64,000 bases of DNA, taken from positions 11,319,175 through 11,383,174 of the forward strand of contig JBANSL010000018.1 in the NCBI GenBank assembly GCA_037127255.1, given 5' to 3'. The notes under the pieces are model-generated. The model ran no database searches. It was not told the DNA's origin and was given only the letters and a program-made list of their open reading frames with translations. Below, piece after piece: positions 20,803 through 32,296 of the stretch (positions are counted from its first letter, which is position 1; each line of letters opens with the position of its first letter). The position numbers were made by a program, and so were the translations under genes. The stretch is from Persicaria tinctoria. Taxonomy: Eukaryota > Streptophyta > Magnoliopsida > Caryophyllales > Polygonaceae.

Positions 20803-21978
20803 GGGCTCGTTTGATTTTTATATACGTCATATAGATATCAATATCAAGGATATGTGTATCAAATTTTGTTAAAGTCGGTTGGGCCCGATGGGGCTTAGAC
20901 AAGGAAGTCGTGTGTGCGGGCCCATATACGGGAGACTCGAACAACACGTAAACCCGAACGGGGTTCCATCTCAAAACCAATTGGCAATGAGGGGATTAGC
21001 CCTTCAACCTTATATCTTGTTCAAAAATTCTCTATATTACCGATGTGGGACAATCACATTCCAACACGCCCCCTCAAGTGCAACGACATTTTTAGCCAAC
21101 CAGACCTCAAACTATCGAACCCGGCTATGATACCATGTTAAAGTCGGTTGGACCCGGTGGGGATAAGACAAGTTGTAGGGAGATCGTGTGTGCGGGCCCA
21201 CATACGGGAGACTCGAACATATATCACATAAACTCGAACGGGGTTCCATCTCAAAACCAATTGACAATGAGAGGAGTAGCCCTTTAACCTTATGTGTTGT
21301 TCAAGAATTCTCTATATTACCGATGTGGGACAACCACATTCCAACAAATTTGATATATAATATCCCGTTTGATAGGTTAGGATATCACATATGGATATCA
21401 AATTTTACATCCACAAGTCCAATCCCACCTGTCTCCCAAAAGGCCGCCCAGGAAGAAACCGAAAAACTCACGCTCAATTTTCTCCTCTGTTGCCTGAACA
21501 ACCAAGATTTCTCTCCTTCTACACTATCGTCGATGCAGCTGCACCACCCACCGCCGTCATCTTCGGCTACGGGCACTGGACCTATTGACCTATTTCCTTC
21601 GTCATCTGGATCTGAAGCCCTAGCCACCCTTCAGTTAGTTCAGTAGCCCATTGACATCGTCTTCTGGATCCTAAACCCTAGCCACCCTCCATTGGCGTCG
21701 TCTCCATTTGCAGCCATGCTCGCCAGATGGTGGCGTGGATGGAAGAAAAGGGTAACACATGGAGGAGAAGGGGAAGGAGATGAAGCATTAAAAAAAACAG
21801 ATCTGATATCCCCCAAAATTGGGAGATATAAAAAAAGGGGCAAAATACAAGGAATGGGTATACAGAGATATCACTTTTGATACCCATATTTTGATATACT
21901 CATTTACCAAGCATAGAAATGAGTATGGGTGATACCGATCCTTATACCTGATATACGTATATCAATACCAAACGACCC
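20803..21978. mobile_element. TIR element interrupted by a TRIM
   Basis: The left end GGGCTCGTTTGATTTTTATA and right end ...ATCAATACCAAACGACCC are inverted, and ATTA flanks both sides (20799-20802, 21979-21982). Without the nested TRIM it is about 690 bp. Its GC-richer core (21420-21790) has short frames and an AAACCCTAGCCACCCT motif like a plant 5' UTR, so a captured gene fragment is possible. No domain was recognised. Confidence 0.6.
20867..21346 (-). mobile_element. TRIM retrotransposon (miniature LTR element)
   Basis: Two LTRs, 20867-21066 and 21136-21346, each read TGTTGGAATGTG...TTTAACA on the minus strand. They flank only 69 bp. The internal part begins TGGTATCATAGCC (primer-binding site) and ends with a TTGAGGGGGCG polypurine tract. 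The target duplication AATTT is perfect (20862-20866, 21347-21351). It encodes nothing and must be mobilised in trans. Confidence 0.85.
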
Positions 21979-22926
21979 ATTAATAACTATACTTTCCATT
22001 TGGTAAAATGTTATTTTTTGGGAGTCGCATGTGGGTGTTTGGGAGGAGGGTGGAAGAGTTGCACATGATGGGGATGAAGGGGGTGCGAATCCTGCGAATC
22101 CCGGATTTCTCCCACTTGAGGAGTCGGGGATTAGGGGGATGAGATGGTAGAGGATCCAAAATTGTCTCGCAACGTCAAATTGTAACTCTCCATGCTCCTC
22201 GCTCACCACTGGGCACACCGATGGGACCACCACCAGCTCCACCGGTATGCCATCCCCTGCCGAGGTTTTATGGCTTCGTACGGGCCGTTGCCAGCAGCCC
22301 ACTGCCGAGATTATTTGGCTCAGTACAGGCTGCTCGACGGGGGTCCTTTGACCTTCATTTGGCGACCCACTGCGTCTCTGACTTCAACAACGAAGAAATG
22401 GAGATTGAAGATAGAGATTGAAATTTGGGGAAAACGGAAATGTCAGAGATTGTTAGGACGAGGTAAAAATAAGGGTATTTATGTCTTTTCACTTTATTTC
22501 ATCCTAAAATTAATCTACATCTAACCAAACACCATGAGATTATTTTTTAAAACAATCTTCATTCTGTTCACCCTTAAAATAATCTCCATCTAATCTACTA
22601 TAAAAATAATATTCATCTCCTCAAAAGTACCTCAATAGCAAACAAACCCTTATTGCGGAATTAGATCCGCAACAAATTGCAGAGTTTAACTGTGTTTCCG
22701 ACGGAAATTAGTGAGAAATCGCGTTAAAAGAAGAAGAAGGTATTTCACTATTTTCACTAAAGATAGGGTAATAATAAGGAAGAAGAAGCAGGACACTGAG
22801 CCTAATTTCCCTTGGCTGCGGGGACTCAATTGCAAAAACACCCCAAAGGCTAATCTTCGCAGCTGTCACGCCGCTAAACGCGCTTTCCTCCCTCCCCGCA
22901 GAGCCCACCCACCACCTTCCGCCTCT

Positions 22927-22928
<2 letters not shown>
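21979..22928. other. Intergenic, promoter side of the RING ligase gene
   Basis: A GC-richer patch (22040-22440) has short frames without recognisable domains. It may be degenerate mobile DNA. The 3' part should hold the promoter and 5' UTR of the RING gene. Confidence 0.4.

Positions 22929-22963
<35 letters not shown>
22929..22963. repeat. (CT)n microsatellite in 5' UTR
   Basis: An uninterrupted CT run about 35 bp long lies roughly 15 bp upstream of the RING-gene start codon. CT-rich leaders are common in plants and can bind GAGA-type factors; a role here is only inferred. Confidence 0.8.
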
Positions 22964-22965
<2 letters not shown>

Positions 22966-22976
22966 CTGCTTCTCCC

Positions 22977-24430
22977 ATGGCTCTCCCTCCCTTTCAGTTC
23001 TCACAGCCTCAAGTCCAAGAGCAAGGACATTCCAGTTCCGGAGCTTTCAGGTAAAATGAATGAGAGAGAAAAAATCTCTCCTCAAAACCCTAACTTTTCG
23101 AATTTCGATTTTCAATTTATCCACCTTAAAATCGACCATTCAAAGCCACCAATGAACGAAATGGAAGCTTAGAGAACTCTAATTGCATGATCTCATATTC
23201 AATTTCGTTGTTTTCCCCCATTACAGGAACCTATACGCGTTGGATGGCGAGCTCCCACCCCCCGCCCCCTTTTTCGGCGCTGGCGGTGCCTCCTGTCTCC
23301 CTCCCGACCAGGCTCATCCTCCCTATATCCCTCCTTGTAATCGCTCTTTCCTGCTGTTCAATTTTACTGTTTGCGCTTGTTTCCGATCTAAGTTGCGATG
23401 TCATTGCAGTTCATGTGGCAGGGTTGGCGCCCTATCCAGTGGAAATGCCGCACGGTGATGGAGGTCATCCCGTCTCTGATTTCCAGTGGAATTGCGACCT
23501 GCACCAGAGGACGACGAGGTTGAAGGAGCAGAATTTCTTCGAAAACAATTCTCAGATGTCTTCTGTTGATTTTCTGCAAGCTCATTCTGTTTCGACGGGT
23601 TTGGGGCTCTCCCTCGACAGTAATAGTCGCGCTGGCTCATCTGCGGACTCGTATTTCCTGTCAATGCTTGGTGATGAGATTGATCAAGTGTTGCAGACTC
23701 AGGATGCCGAAATCGACAGATACCTCAAAGTTCAGGTTGACATTTTCGCTCTGGTTGATTCATCATTTAGCTTAGACATAACCTGTTCGCAATTGTCGTT
23801 TTATGATACATAGTTTTCCATGTTTGGTCATTGCTGTGAATGAATTGATTGGGGTTTAACTTGCAAGAGCTGCTAAGAACGAATTCCGCATTCTGAGTGT
23901 AGGGTGAAAGATTGAGGAGAGTGATCCTAGACAAGCTTCAGGCTGACCAGCTTCAGACCATCTCATACGTCGAAGAAGAAGTCCTGCAGAAACTTCGCGA
24001 GAAAGAAGCACAAGTGGAGAACATAAACAGAAAGAACATAGAACTCGAAGAGAGGATGGAACAATTGGCTATGGAGGTGGGTGCCTGGCAAGACCGAACC
24101 AAAGACACTGAAAACATGATCTCCTTCCTCAAGTTCAATCTTCAGCAAGTACATGCCCAAAGCCGAGACAGCAAGGAAGGATGTGGTGACAGTGAAGTAG
24201 ACGATACTGCATCTTGCTACAATGGCAGGGCCATTGATTTCCATCTGCTTAGCAAGGATAGCAGTGATGCAAAGGGGTTGATGACTTGTAAAGCCTGCAG
24301 ATCAAAAGAAGTGAGCGTGCTCTTGTTTCCTTGTAAGCACCTATGTTTGTGTAAAGACTGTGAAAGTCGGGTTTCAGTTTGTCCATTGTGTCATTGTTCG
24401 AAGATTCTTGCCCTTGAGGTTCACATGTAA
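22977..24430 (+). CDS. Probable BOI-related RING E3 ubiquitin-protein ligase, 4 exons
   Basis: Exons 22977-23050, 23227-23336, 23410-23735 and 23903-24430 join in frame at GT-AG introns to give 345 residues. The N-terminus is Pro/Gln-rich and low complexity. Residues about 140-260 hold the conserved LGDEIDQVLQTQDAEIDRYLKVQ segment and a long coiled coil. The C-terminus is the BOI-type RING: C299, C302, C314, H316, C320, C323, C330, C333, ending ILALEVHM. In this family (BOI, BRG1-3, SBP1) the RING transfers ubiquitin; members restrain cell death and stress or gibberellin signalling. Length and layout fit the family. The start was chosen because it gives a clean splice into a frame that stays open to the RING. 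Confidence 0.92.
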
Positions 24431-24840
24431 AATGGTATGTAATGACATTTGTTGTGTACAATGACCTTATCCCTTTAGCCTTATTTTAGCATGGACTATG
24501 GAGTTAGGCATCCACATTTTGATGTTTGATGTGGAAAAAAAATTGTAGTTTTATGTCTCTATTTCCTGCTTCTAGCCACTGGAAAGTAGTTTTATGTTAA
24601 ATATATTGACATCTGCATCAGTTTGGACTTCAGTAATAACTTTTTTGTGTCCATATGACAGGCCTCGTGTTATTAGATTGCAAGATGTATGTATCACAAT
24701 AAACTAACAGTCAAGTTCCAATTCACCCAATGGCAAATGACTTCATTTCCCTTGATCACCATCTACTCACAATATTGCCCCCACCAATCACCATCAAATA
24801 AAATAAAAGGCCTCAATATTAGTCACGCAATGAATCTCAA
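24431..24840. other. 3' flank of the RING gene
   Basis: Presumed 3' UTR and terminator region. Nothing else recognised. Confidence 0.5.
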
Positions 24841-25760
24841 TTACAGCCTAATTCCATAGATGAATAAATTTGCAAGTGTGAAATTGAAAATTTGGACAAG
24901 CACTAAGGTGATCAAAGTTGTTTCTCTTATTGGCATTGTCGCCATGAATGGTCTTGCTATTTCATAAGAGTCTTTGAACAAGCTTAGATCAATGCACATG
25001 TGATCACTTGCTCCACTATCTACAATCCACAATCTCCCATCTAGAACTTGCTTGGACAAAGTAATACCTGAGGATCCTGCGAAATCATCGGCCACAGGTT
25101 CCTTTCCATGTGAAGAAGAACCAGTAGCCTGCAACAGAGACATTAACTGTGTAATCTGTTCACTAGAGAAGTCTGATTTCTGAGTTTGGGACACAAATCC
25201 AGCAAACTTCCTTTCCTTCTTGTCTCTGTTTTTCCTCTTGTGGCAACAAGTAATAAACTCGACCTATATCCGGCGATGGATCCATCCTCAGAACTGTGCC
25301 CCTAACTGATGTATATGACTCGTTGAGTCCTATTAGCAACAGAACAGTTCTTTGATGCTCTTTATATTTCAGAAATTCTGAAACGAAACCAAAATTGCAC
25401 CAAGGAAAAATCCTCAAACTATCAAGCTCATCCTACAAGGAGTTTATCTGAGTAAAATAGGAAGAAAAATAAGCTCGTACCTTGCTTGGTTGTATTCCTC
25501 CGAGTTTGCAAAAGCTTGATTCAAGCTCTCTCCATATTCCTTGAGCTGTGTCGTTGAATATAAACACTGCGGTGAATTTCATTACTCAAGCTATTGATAA
25601 GTCATGAAATTACCATGTGATTACAATTCTCCCATCTCCGACGCTTAGGATCATTTGCAACCGGCCTTTGCTCATGAAGTTGACATTGTTCTTGCCATTC
25701 ACCAAAACCTGTTTCGTCAAACGCAGGAGTGCCAAGGACAATTCTAGGATGGATCACTCG
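24841..25760 (-). pseudogene. Decayed Ty1/copia gag-protease fragment
   Basis: Minus-strand pieces read as copia polyprotein. LLLIGLNESYTSVRGTVLRM (25340-25270) is a gag segment and LWIVDSGASDHM (around 25020) is the protease active site. Further upstream (25500-25600) a gag-like IWRELESSFCKLGGIQPS is split across frames. Stops and frameshifts break it, and no LTRs were recognised nearby. It is an old relic between the RING and WD40 genes. Confidence 0.75.
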
Positions 25761-28372
25761 AATCGATCTATACATGTTTGATCATTCGAATTTGGCAAGA
25801 TCTCAAATTTGTGAAAAAACAACCCGAATCAAAGTTCTATGTAAAATTGCTCAACACTGGCCCAACTAATTTTGCAACTTCTGTGAGCTTTTTATACGAC
25901 GGATAAGCCTTTGAGCCCTTATATATAAAGTAAGCGCCAATACGACGACGTTTACCCTAATTCATAGCCTATATAGTCAATTAGTCATACTGTATAGGCA
26001 AGCTGTAACCTTGGCGCCATCCTAAAACCCCCAATTCAAGCTTCCACCGCCGCACCCGATTTCCCCCTCCTCCCTATCGTCGCCGTCGCCGTAACTTGAA
26101 GAGCAATGGAGGAGGTGATTTTCGCTTCTTCTTCAATCGATGGTGGCTTTGTCTGCTGGGATCTACAAACCGGTAACCCGATCCTCCGCTACAAGAACTG
26201 CTCCTCCCCTCCCCACGGCCTTGTCTCCGTCGGCCGCCGCTTCCTCGCCTCCTCTCAACTCCGTGAATCCTCCTCCTCCTCCTCTTTCGGTTCCGTCCAC
26301 TATTGGTCCTATTACAAGGTTTGCTGTCTCTATTTTCTCTCCGTTGCGGTCGCACACAACCTGTTCGATGAATTGCCTCTTCGACAGCTCTTGGTAACTT
26401 GTTATGTTCTTATTCGTGCAGCCTCAGGTGGAGCTGAGGAGTTCCCCTACGAAGCAGATTAAGCCGCTTGTTTCTGACAGCAGGGGTACTTATCTGTTTG
26501 GTGGCTCTGTCTCTGGCGATATTTATTGTTGGGAGGTGCAGTTAGTTTCTCTGAAAAATTGGATTTTGTAATTTTGAGATTTTGTTTATTTCCCTATGAT
26601 ATTTTGCGTTTGAATGATCAATTGATGCTTTTAGTCATGCTAATTAGGTTTCAACTGGGAAATTACTTACGACATGGCATGCACACTATAGAGGTGTTTC
26701 CTGCTTGGTGTTGTGTGACGATCAATCATTGTTGGTGTCAGGATCGGAGGATGGAACTGTTAGGGTTTTTTCACTTGTCACGTAATAATTTTCAAAATTC
26801 TGTACCTTTTTATAAAATCCTTACACAAGTTGATAGAATTCGGTTATACTCCCTTTTTCTATGGTTAATTTCTTCCTTGTTTTGTGTCTTTGAATAGGGT
26901 ATTTGATGAGCAAGCAAGCAAGAAAGGTGATAATCTTTATGTGCATAGCTTCTTGGAGCACACCCTACCCGTGACTGATCTTGTAGTAGGGTTTGGTAGA
27001 GCAAATGCAATAATAGTTTCTGCTTCTGAGGACAGAACTTGTAAGGTTTAGTACACTTCTTTCCCCATCCTTCAGTATTTTATTTCCATCTGTTTGTGGT
27101 TCCTGCTCTGATTTTATGTACATCAATCAATATGATTATACAAATGTCAATTGATGTCAACTTTTCAGATTATTAATTCTTGCTTGATTTAGTCAGGTGT
27201 GGCGCTTGTCTTCTGGGAAATTGTTGAGGAGCATTATATTCCCTTCAGTGATTGATGCCATTGCCCTGGATCCTGGAGAATAATTTTGTTATGCAGGTGG
27301 AAGAGATGGAAAAATATATATTGTAGCTGTTGGTGCTGAAAGTCCCTCTAATAGCACTTTTGGGATGCATATTCTTGGTGCATTATCAGAACAGAGGTAT
27401 CATACTTTATGTCATATGCCTTGACTTCGCTATTTAGTTGTTATCTAATTTGATTTTACGGGTTTCCATGTAAACATCTGACTGTTTTGGAGCAGTCAGG
27501 CAGTTACTTGCCTAGCATTCTGTGCTGATGGAGTTTCACTGGTGTCTGGATCTGCGGATGGCTTAATTCGTATTTGGGATACAAGAAGTCGTAACATTGT
27601 TCGAATGTTTGGACATGCCAAAGGTATCCATTCTCAAATGCATGAGCTATTGTAATGTGTATTTTATCACATTCTTTTCTTTTGTCACTTCCCTGTTATC
27701 CTTGACATGGGACCTTGTCTGCTGGACAGTTTGCATTCTGATAGTACTCATTAGGCCATTAGTCTTTTCTGTCTTTTTTTTTAATGAAAAAAAAAATTGT
27801 TCTTGGAATTGGTAAATACTAAATATATTGACAGAACCATGTGAAAATTGAAATAGTTACAAAAGACCTAAGCTTAAGAACAAAAAATCATCAAGGCATA
27901 AAAAATAGTTAATAGAGGAGCTCATCCTAGTCTCAAGAATCAAGATAGCCAACAAGGCCCAATCACCTAAATTCTAAGGCTTCTTCATCATTTCTTTCCA
28001 TCAAGTGACTTGAAGTTACATTTAGCTAGCAAGAAGTCTATTACTTGTTTTTAATTCCATCAAATATTCCGAATATTTGTAGTGGGTAGCGCTTCTACTT
28101 TCTATCACTTTAATTCTTGTATTCCAATGTTACACTACTCAGCTGGTATGAATCATTGGTATTCATAGCTCAGTATATCAAATCCATTTTTTGGCCAAAC
28201 TACCAAATTGGTATTTGAAATTGGTAGCCTTGGACTTATGAGTATTTAAAAAAACTTCGGTGTTATATTGGTATTTAAAAAATCACCGGTGGACATATAG
28301 TTTTTTTTTCCTGCCGAAAGTTATGTTAGGTTGATAATTCATTAAAAAAATACTCATTAATATATCTTAATA

Positions 28373-28799
28373 CTCCCTCCGTTCCAAAATACATGGGTTT
28401 TTAGTTTTCGGCACGTTTTTTAAGGAGCGAAAAACTATATGAAATATTATTTTTTTAATTAAATTTTTTATATAATTTGATACTTATTAGTAATAAGTAT
28501 CAAATGATATAAAAAATTTGATTAAAAAAATAATATTTCATAGAGTTTTTCGCTCCTTAAAAAACGTGTCAAAAAGGAAAAGCCCATGTATTATGGAACG
28601 GATTAAAAAATAAGTATCACATTATATAAAAAATAATATCATTTTTTTAATTATTATTTTTATATAATTTGATACTTATTACTAATAAGTATCACATTAT
28701 ATAAAAAAATTAATTAAAAAAATAATATTTTATAGAGTTTTTCGCTCATCAAAAAACGTGCCCAAAACTAAAAGGACATGTATTGTGAAACGGAGGGAG
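28373..28799. mobile_element. Stowaway-like MITE, partly dimerised
   Basis: Ends CTCCCTCCGTTCC and GAAACGGAGGGAG are flanked by TA (28371-28372, 28800-28801). An internal end-like sequence GGAACGGAT near 28595 and repeated GTATCA blocks show one and a half copies of a foldback unit. Confidence 0.78.
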
Positions 28800-28812
28800 T
28801 AATATATAAAAA

Positions 28813-29152
28813 AGATAAAGTATAGTCACCCTTTTTTTAATTGATTCTCACATATTGGTATTTTTATTAGTTGGAAGTTAGATTCTCACATATTAATATT
28901 TAAAAAAAAAAACCAAATTTTTTCACAAATAAAACTTCACAGGGTAATTACCATCATTAAACCATATATATTTAAAAAACCTAATTCCAACCAATAAAAT
29001 ATACATGGTTTAATGAGTTAATTACTTTGTTCAATTTTATTTGTGAAAAAAATTAGGTTTTCTAATATGTAAGAATCTAACTTCCAAGTTCCAACCAATA
29101 AAAATACCAATATGTGAGAACCGATTAAAACAAGTATGGCTTTACTTTTATC
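28813..29152. repeat. Inner inverted repeat in intron 6
   Basis: Left GATTCTCACATATTGGTATT and right AATACCAATATGTGAGAACC pair over arms of about 90 bp, and the pairing continues to a central AT-rich palindrome. Probably another MITE. Exact ends are uncertain. Confidence 0.6.
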
Positions 29153-30535
29153 ATTATATCATTATGTATATATATTTAGATATATTAATGAGTATTTTTT
29201 TTAATAAATTATGAACAAAACCTATTCAAACTCACTAAACTTTGATCTCTCTTTTTTTTTTAATATATTTTTTAGATATGTTAATGAATATTTTTATGGA
29301 GTTATCAACAAAACCGATTCAAGCTTACTAAATCGGGTTCAATACAAGATTAGGATGAGAACTGAACTTCCGGCCAAAATAAATAGCTATATGTCCACCG
29401 ATGGTTTTTTAAATACCAATATGGCACCGGAGTTTTTTTAAATACCCATATGTTCAAGGCTTCCCATTTTAAAAACCAATTTGGTAGTTTGACCCATTTT
29501 TTTTGGGTATCATCTCAGCTATTTTTTTTCTTTGACGTTGTTGTTGAAACTTGATAATTGAGTTTTGCTTTAGAGTGGAACTCTCTAGCTGAATTATGTT
29601 TCCATATTAGTGCATTGTTATTGTGGGAGAAATTGTGTAAAGCTTTAAATTTACATAGGTGTTTGTGATACTACAGTTTGCTGTAATGCTTTTTGATCTC
29701 TCCGTGACAAGTTGGTTGCTAAGTTGCACACCGTCAATTTCTATTGTGTGAAAGTCAATGGATCACGGAAGTTTATATCTGTCAGTAGTACCAGGTTGAA
29801 ACGAAACAGATTCTTTAATCGAGTCCTGAACCATCATAAATATTTGTGCAGTAGTACATAGAGGTTGGCTCTAAAAGTATAGATGCTTCTTTTCCAGTAT
29901 GTAGTTCTTTCATGGCAGATATTCCTCTTCCACAGGTCCTGTGAACAACATTCTTGCTGTCACACTTCCAGAGGCCCTTTTGAAGCCTCAGGTTTCTGCA
30001 GGGAAAAAGCATTCCTTGTCACTGCCAAAACCTCTTGAAAAATTAAGTTATAAACTTCATGAGATTGTTGAAACAAAGGTTTTTCTTTGTGGCCAGGCCA
30101 GTTATGCTCTTCCTATTAGTGCCTCTTATGTGTCAGAGGATGTGATGAATGAGCAAATCAGTGAAATGCAGGTAAGTTTTTTCAGTCATGTATCACTGGA
30201 AATTGGTGTTCTGCCTTTCTTTACTTTTTTCCTCTTTCTGTTTAGATATTTATTCGAACCTATTTTTCATTTGTGCATAATTTCGTGCTGATATTCTTAA
30301 GAACATAGTTTTTTTTTAATCCTAAAATGACTTAAAATATTGGGGTTTCAAATTACAGCAACAAGGATCTTATGCGGCTGCTAAAATGGAGATTGAACAA
30401 CTAAATGACGATTGTAAGAGAGCACTGCAGATGGTACAAACATGGAAGAAAGCTTACGAGAACTTGCATCAGTTCTGTATTGAAGAGATTCTGGATGGGG
30501 ATAAATTGGGTAAGCCCAGTAAGGGTTCCACTTGA

Positions 30536-31293
30536 GTTATTGAGTTGGTGCATCAACTCCGAGATTTTGGTAGGTATGTCAAATCATCAGTTTGACATAG
30601 TGCTGTAACTTTGGATCAATTTTGAATCACATTTTATTTATGAAATATGTTCTGTTTCTTGTTTTGTATTTATCAATGCAATATGTTTCTTTTTGTTTTT
30701 GTTACTTTGGTTATGCTTTGAATTTTTTTTATATTTCACTTATCCGTTGCATTTTGCTACTGTATTAAGTTAAAATTGGCTGTGATAAGTTTGAGTCGCT
30801 AGATTACACGTTGTTTATCTTGTTCGAAATGTCCATAACTGTATTTGAAGTAATTTCATAGAATCTAATGTTCTGTAGTAATTCTCCTTGGGAGTTTGGA
30901 CATAGGGATTTTCAGGATTGAGAGAACTGTAGCAGATCATGACAGCAATATCTGATATATGGCTGAGCTCAACCCAGCTTAATGTTTATTTATTTTTATT
31001 TTATTATTATTTAGTTGTAAGAATTGTTTTGATAATCCAACCATAGGAAACTTGTTTATGACTTGCTGTTTGTTTAACTACATGTCATCTCTCCTTTTGT
31101 TGCATCAAATGACTTCCTGTATTTGTTTTTTCGTAGGAGTAGATTATATTGGAAAACAAATTAAGTCAACCTCTCATTATTAGGAAAGAACTAGTGGAAT
31201 TAGCAGGTTGGCTTTCTACTTTCTATATTCCATTCCTCATTCTTGAACTGTAGCTTCAGCTTGACTAACGCTGTTGTAGGCATCAGCCATTTA
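30536..31293. other. 3' flank of the RID3-like gene
   Basis: AT-rich, presumed 3' UTR. No gene recognised. Confidence 0.4.
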
Positions 31294-31531
31294 GGCCTTA
31301 TTTGGAATGCCGGAGACTAATCTAGTGTAAGACTAAAATCTAGATGAAATTTTTGATGAAATTCTAGAGATATATAAAAAATTTAATCTTTGTGGATAGA
31401 TGAAAAGAGTAAATTCTTGTTTGATATGACAAATCCCACGGTATTTTGTAAAGCCCTTTTTTTTTGGTAATCATAAAATGCTTTGCCATACCGCTTTCAA
31501 AAACTTCAGTAAGCTTGTGCCAAACATGCTC
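31294..31531. mobile_element. PIF/Harbinger (Tourist-like) MITE
   Basis: Left GGCCTTATTTGG and right CCAAACATGCTC are inverted. Both are flanked by TTA (31291-31293, 31532-31534), the Harbinger target duplication. 238 bp, non-coding. Confidence 0.65.
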
Positions 31532-31889
31532 TTAAACATATTAAGCAAGATAAGATTTTACATTGAGTAAAAACAGTAGTGAGGTGCCTCATCACTTCAT
31601 CAGGGTTCAAGGATGGTGTATTTTTGGGTTTGGTATTTTTGGACAGAATTTCACTTGTCTACTCATTTTGGTTATCCGGGAGATGGAATTAGTGTTGGAA
31701 TATGCTATAGATGGTGTTTGCCACTGGGATCCTAAAGTGTTATTTCTTTGAATTTTTCTGAGCTGAAAGCTTGAGACCAATTGTTTGCTTATCTCTCAAT
31801 GTTTACCATTGTATTAATGCATTCCTTCCTAAGAGATAGATAGGACTGTCAAGAGGACTTAATATCTGTTCCTTGTGTGCTTTATGTAA

Positions 31890-32296
31890 TAGTAGTCCTG
31901 AGACGGAAGGACACATTGGGTTTGGGTGTCCTTATGTTGAAAGGGTGGCAGAGGATGATTTTGGGTGGGCAAGGATTGGACATACGGCGGGATCCCTGCA
32001 CGATGATTGGATATATTGATTTGCTAGAGACCCAAGGCTGATAACTGTGGTGTTTGAATGCAACCTCATGACATTGCGCGGTTGTCTACTACATTCGGCT
32101 TAAGGTTAGTAGATGGCTTTTGCCTAGGGGTTTAATTTCCTAGTTGTGCCCCTTTAGGCTTTAGTGTTGGTTTGGGCTTGATGATGTTGGTGGTGTTTTG
32201 GGGCTTTGTTTGGGGATTCTACATCCATTTTGAGAGCGCTTTTTGTAATCACCTTATATTGTTTCAATATAATTTATCGATTTAAAAAAAAAACAG
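31890..32296 (+). mobile_element. Possible 5'-truncated retroposon ending in poly-A
   Basis: A GT-rich stretch with TTTTGTAATCACCTTATATT resembles a plant LINE 3' end and closes with TTTAAAAAAAAAA at 32281-32294. No RT frame was recognised and no clear target duplication was found. Weak call. Confidence 0.35.

Larger units (their letters stand above)
28193..29493. mobile_element. Mutator-like foldback element in intron 6
   Basis: Inverted arms of about 200 bp start near 28193 and end near 29493, sharing CAAACTACCAAATTGG and CGGTGGACATATAG. The flanks are CCATTTTTT (28184-28192 and 29494-29502), a 9-bp duplication as for MULEs, although T-rich. The right arm has an extra internal duplication. 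Two other inverted repeats lie inside. Confidence 0.65.
26106..30535 (+). pseudogene. RID3: RID3/WDR18-like WD40 gene, 8 exons, with an in-frame stop
   Basis: Exons 26106-26318, 26422-26535, 26648-26781, 26898-27045, 27197-27396, 27496-27623, 29936-30171 and 30359-30535 all join in phase at GT-AG sites (449 codons). The product matches plant ROOT INITIATION DEFECTIVE 3, a WD40 protein related to Ipi3/WDR18 of the Rix1 60S ribosome-assembly complex. WD repeats show as GDIYCWE, VSGSEDGTVRVF, VSASEDRTCKVW and VSGSADGLIRIWD, followed by the family C-terminal coiled region. Exon 5 has TAA at 27281-27283 (codon 232), where relatives have a sense codon; the frame after it is conserved. If real, the product loses the last WD repeats. 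Intron 6 is 2.3 kb and carries nested MITEs. A sequence error or very recent loss are both possible. Confidence 0.85.

Noticed and set aside
27260..27310. A tiny intron removing the TAA in the RID3-like exon 5
   Set aside because: The only nearby GT/AG pairs would give an intron of about 25 nt or less, and the translated sequence on both sides matches the family without a gap.
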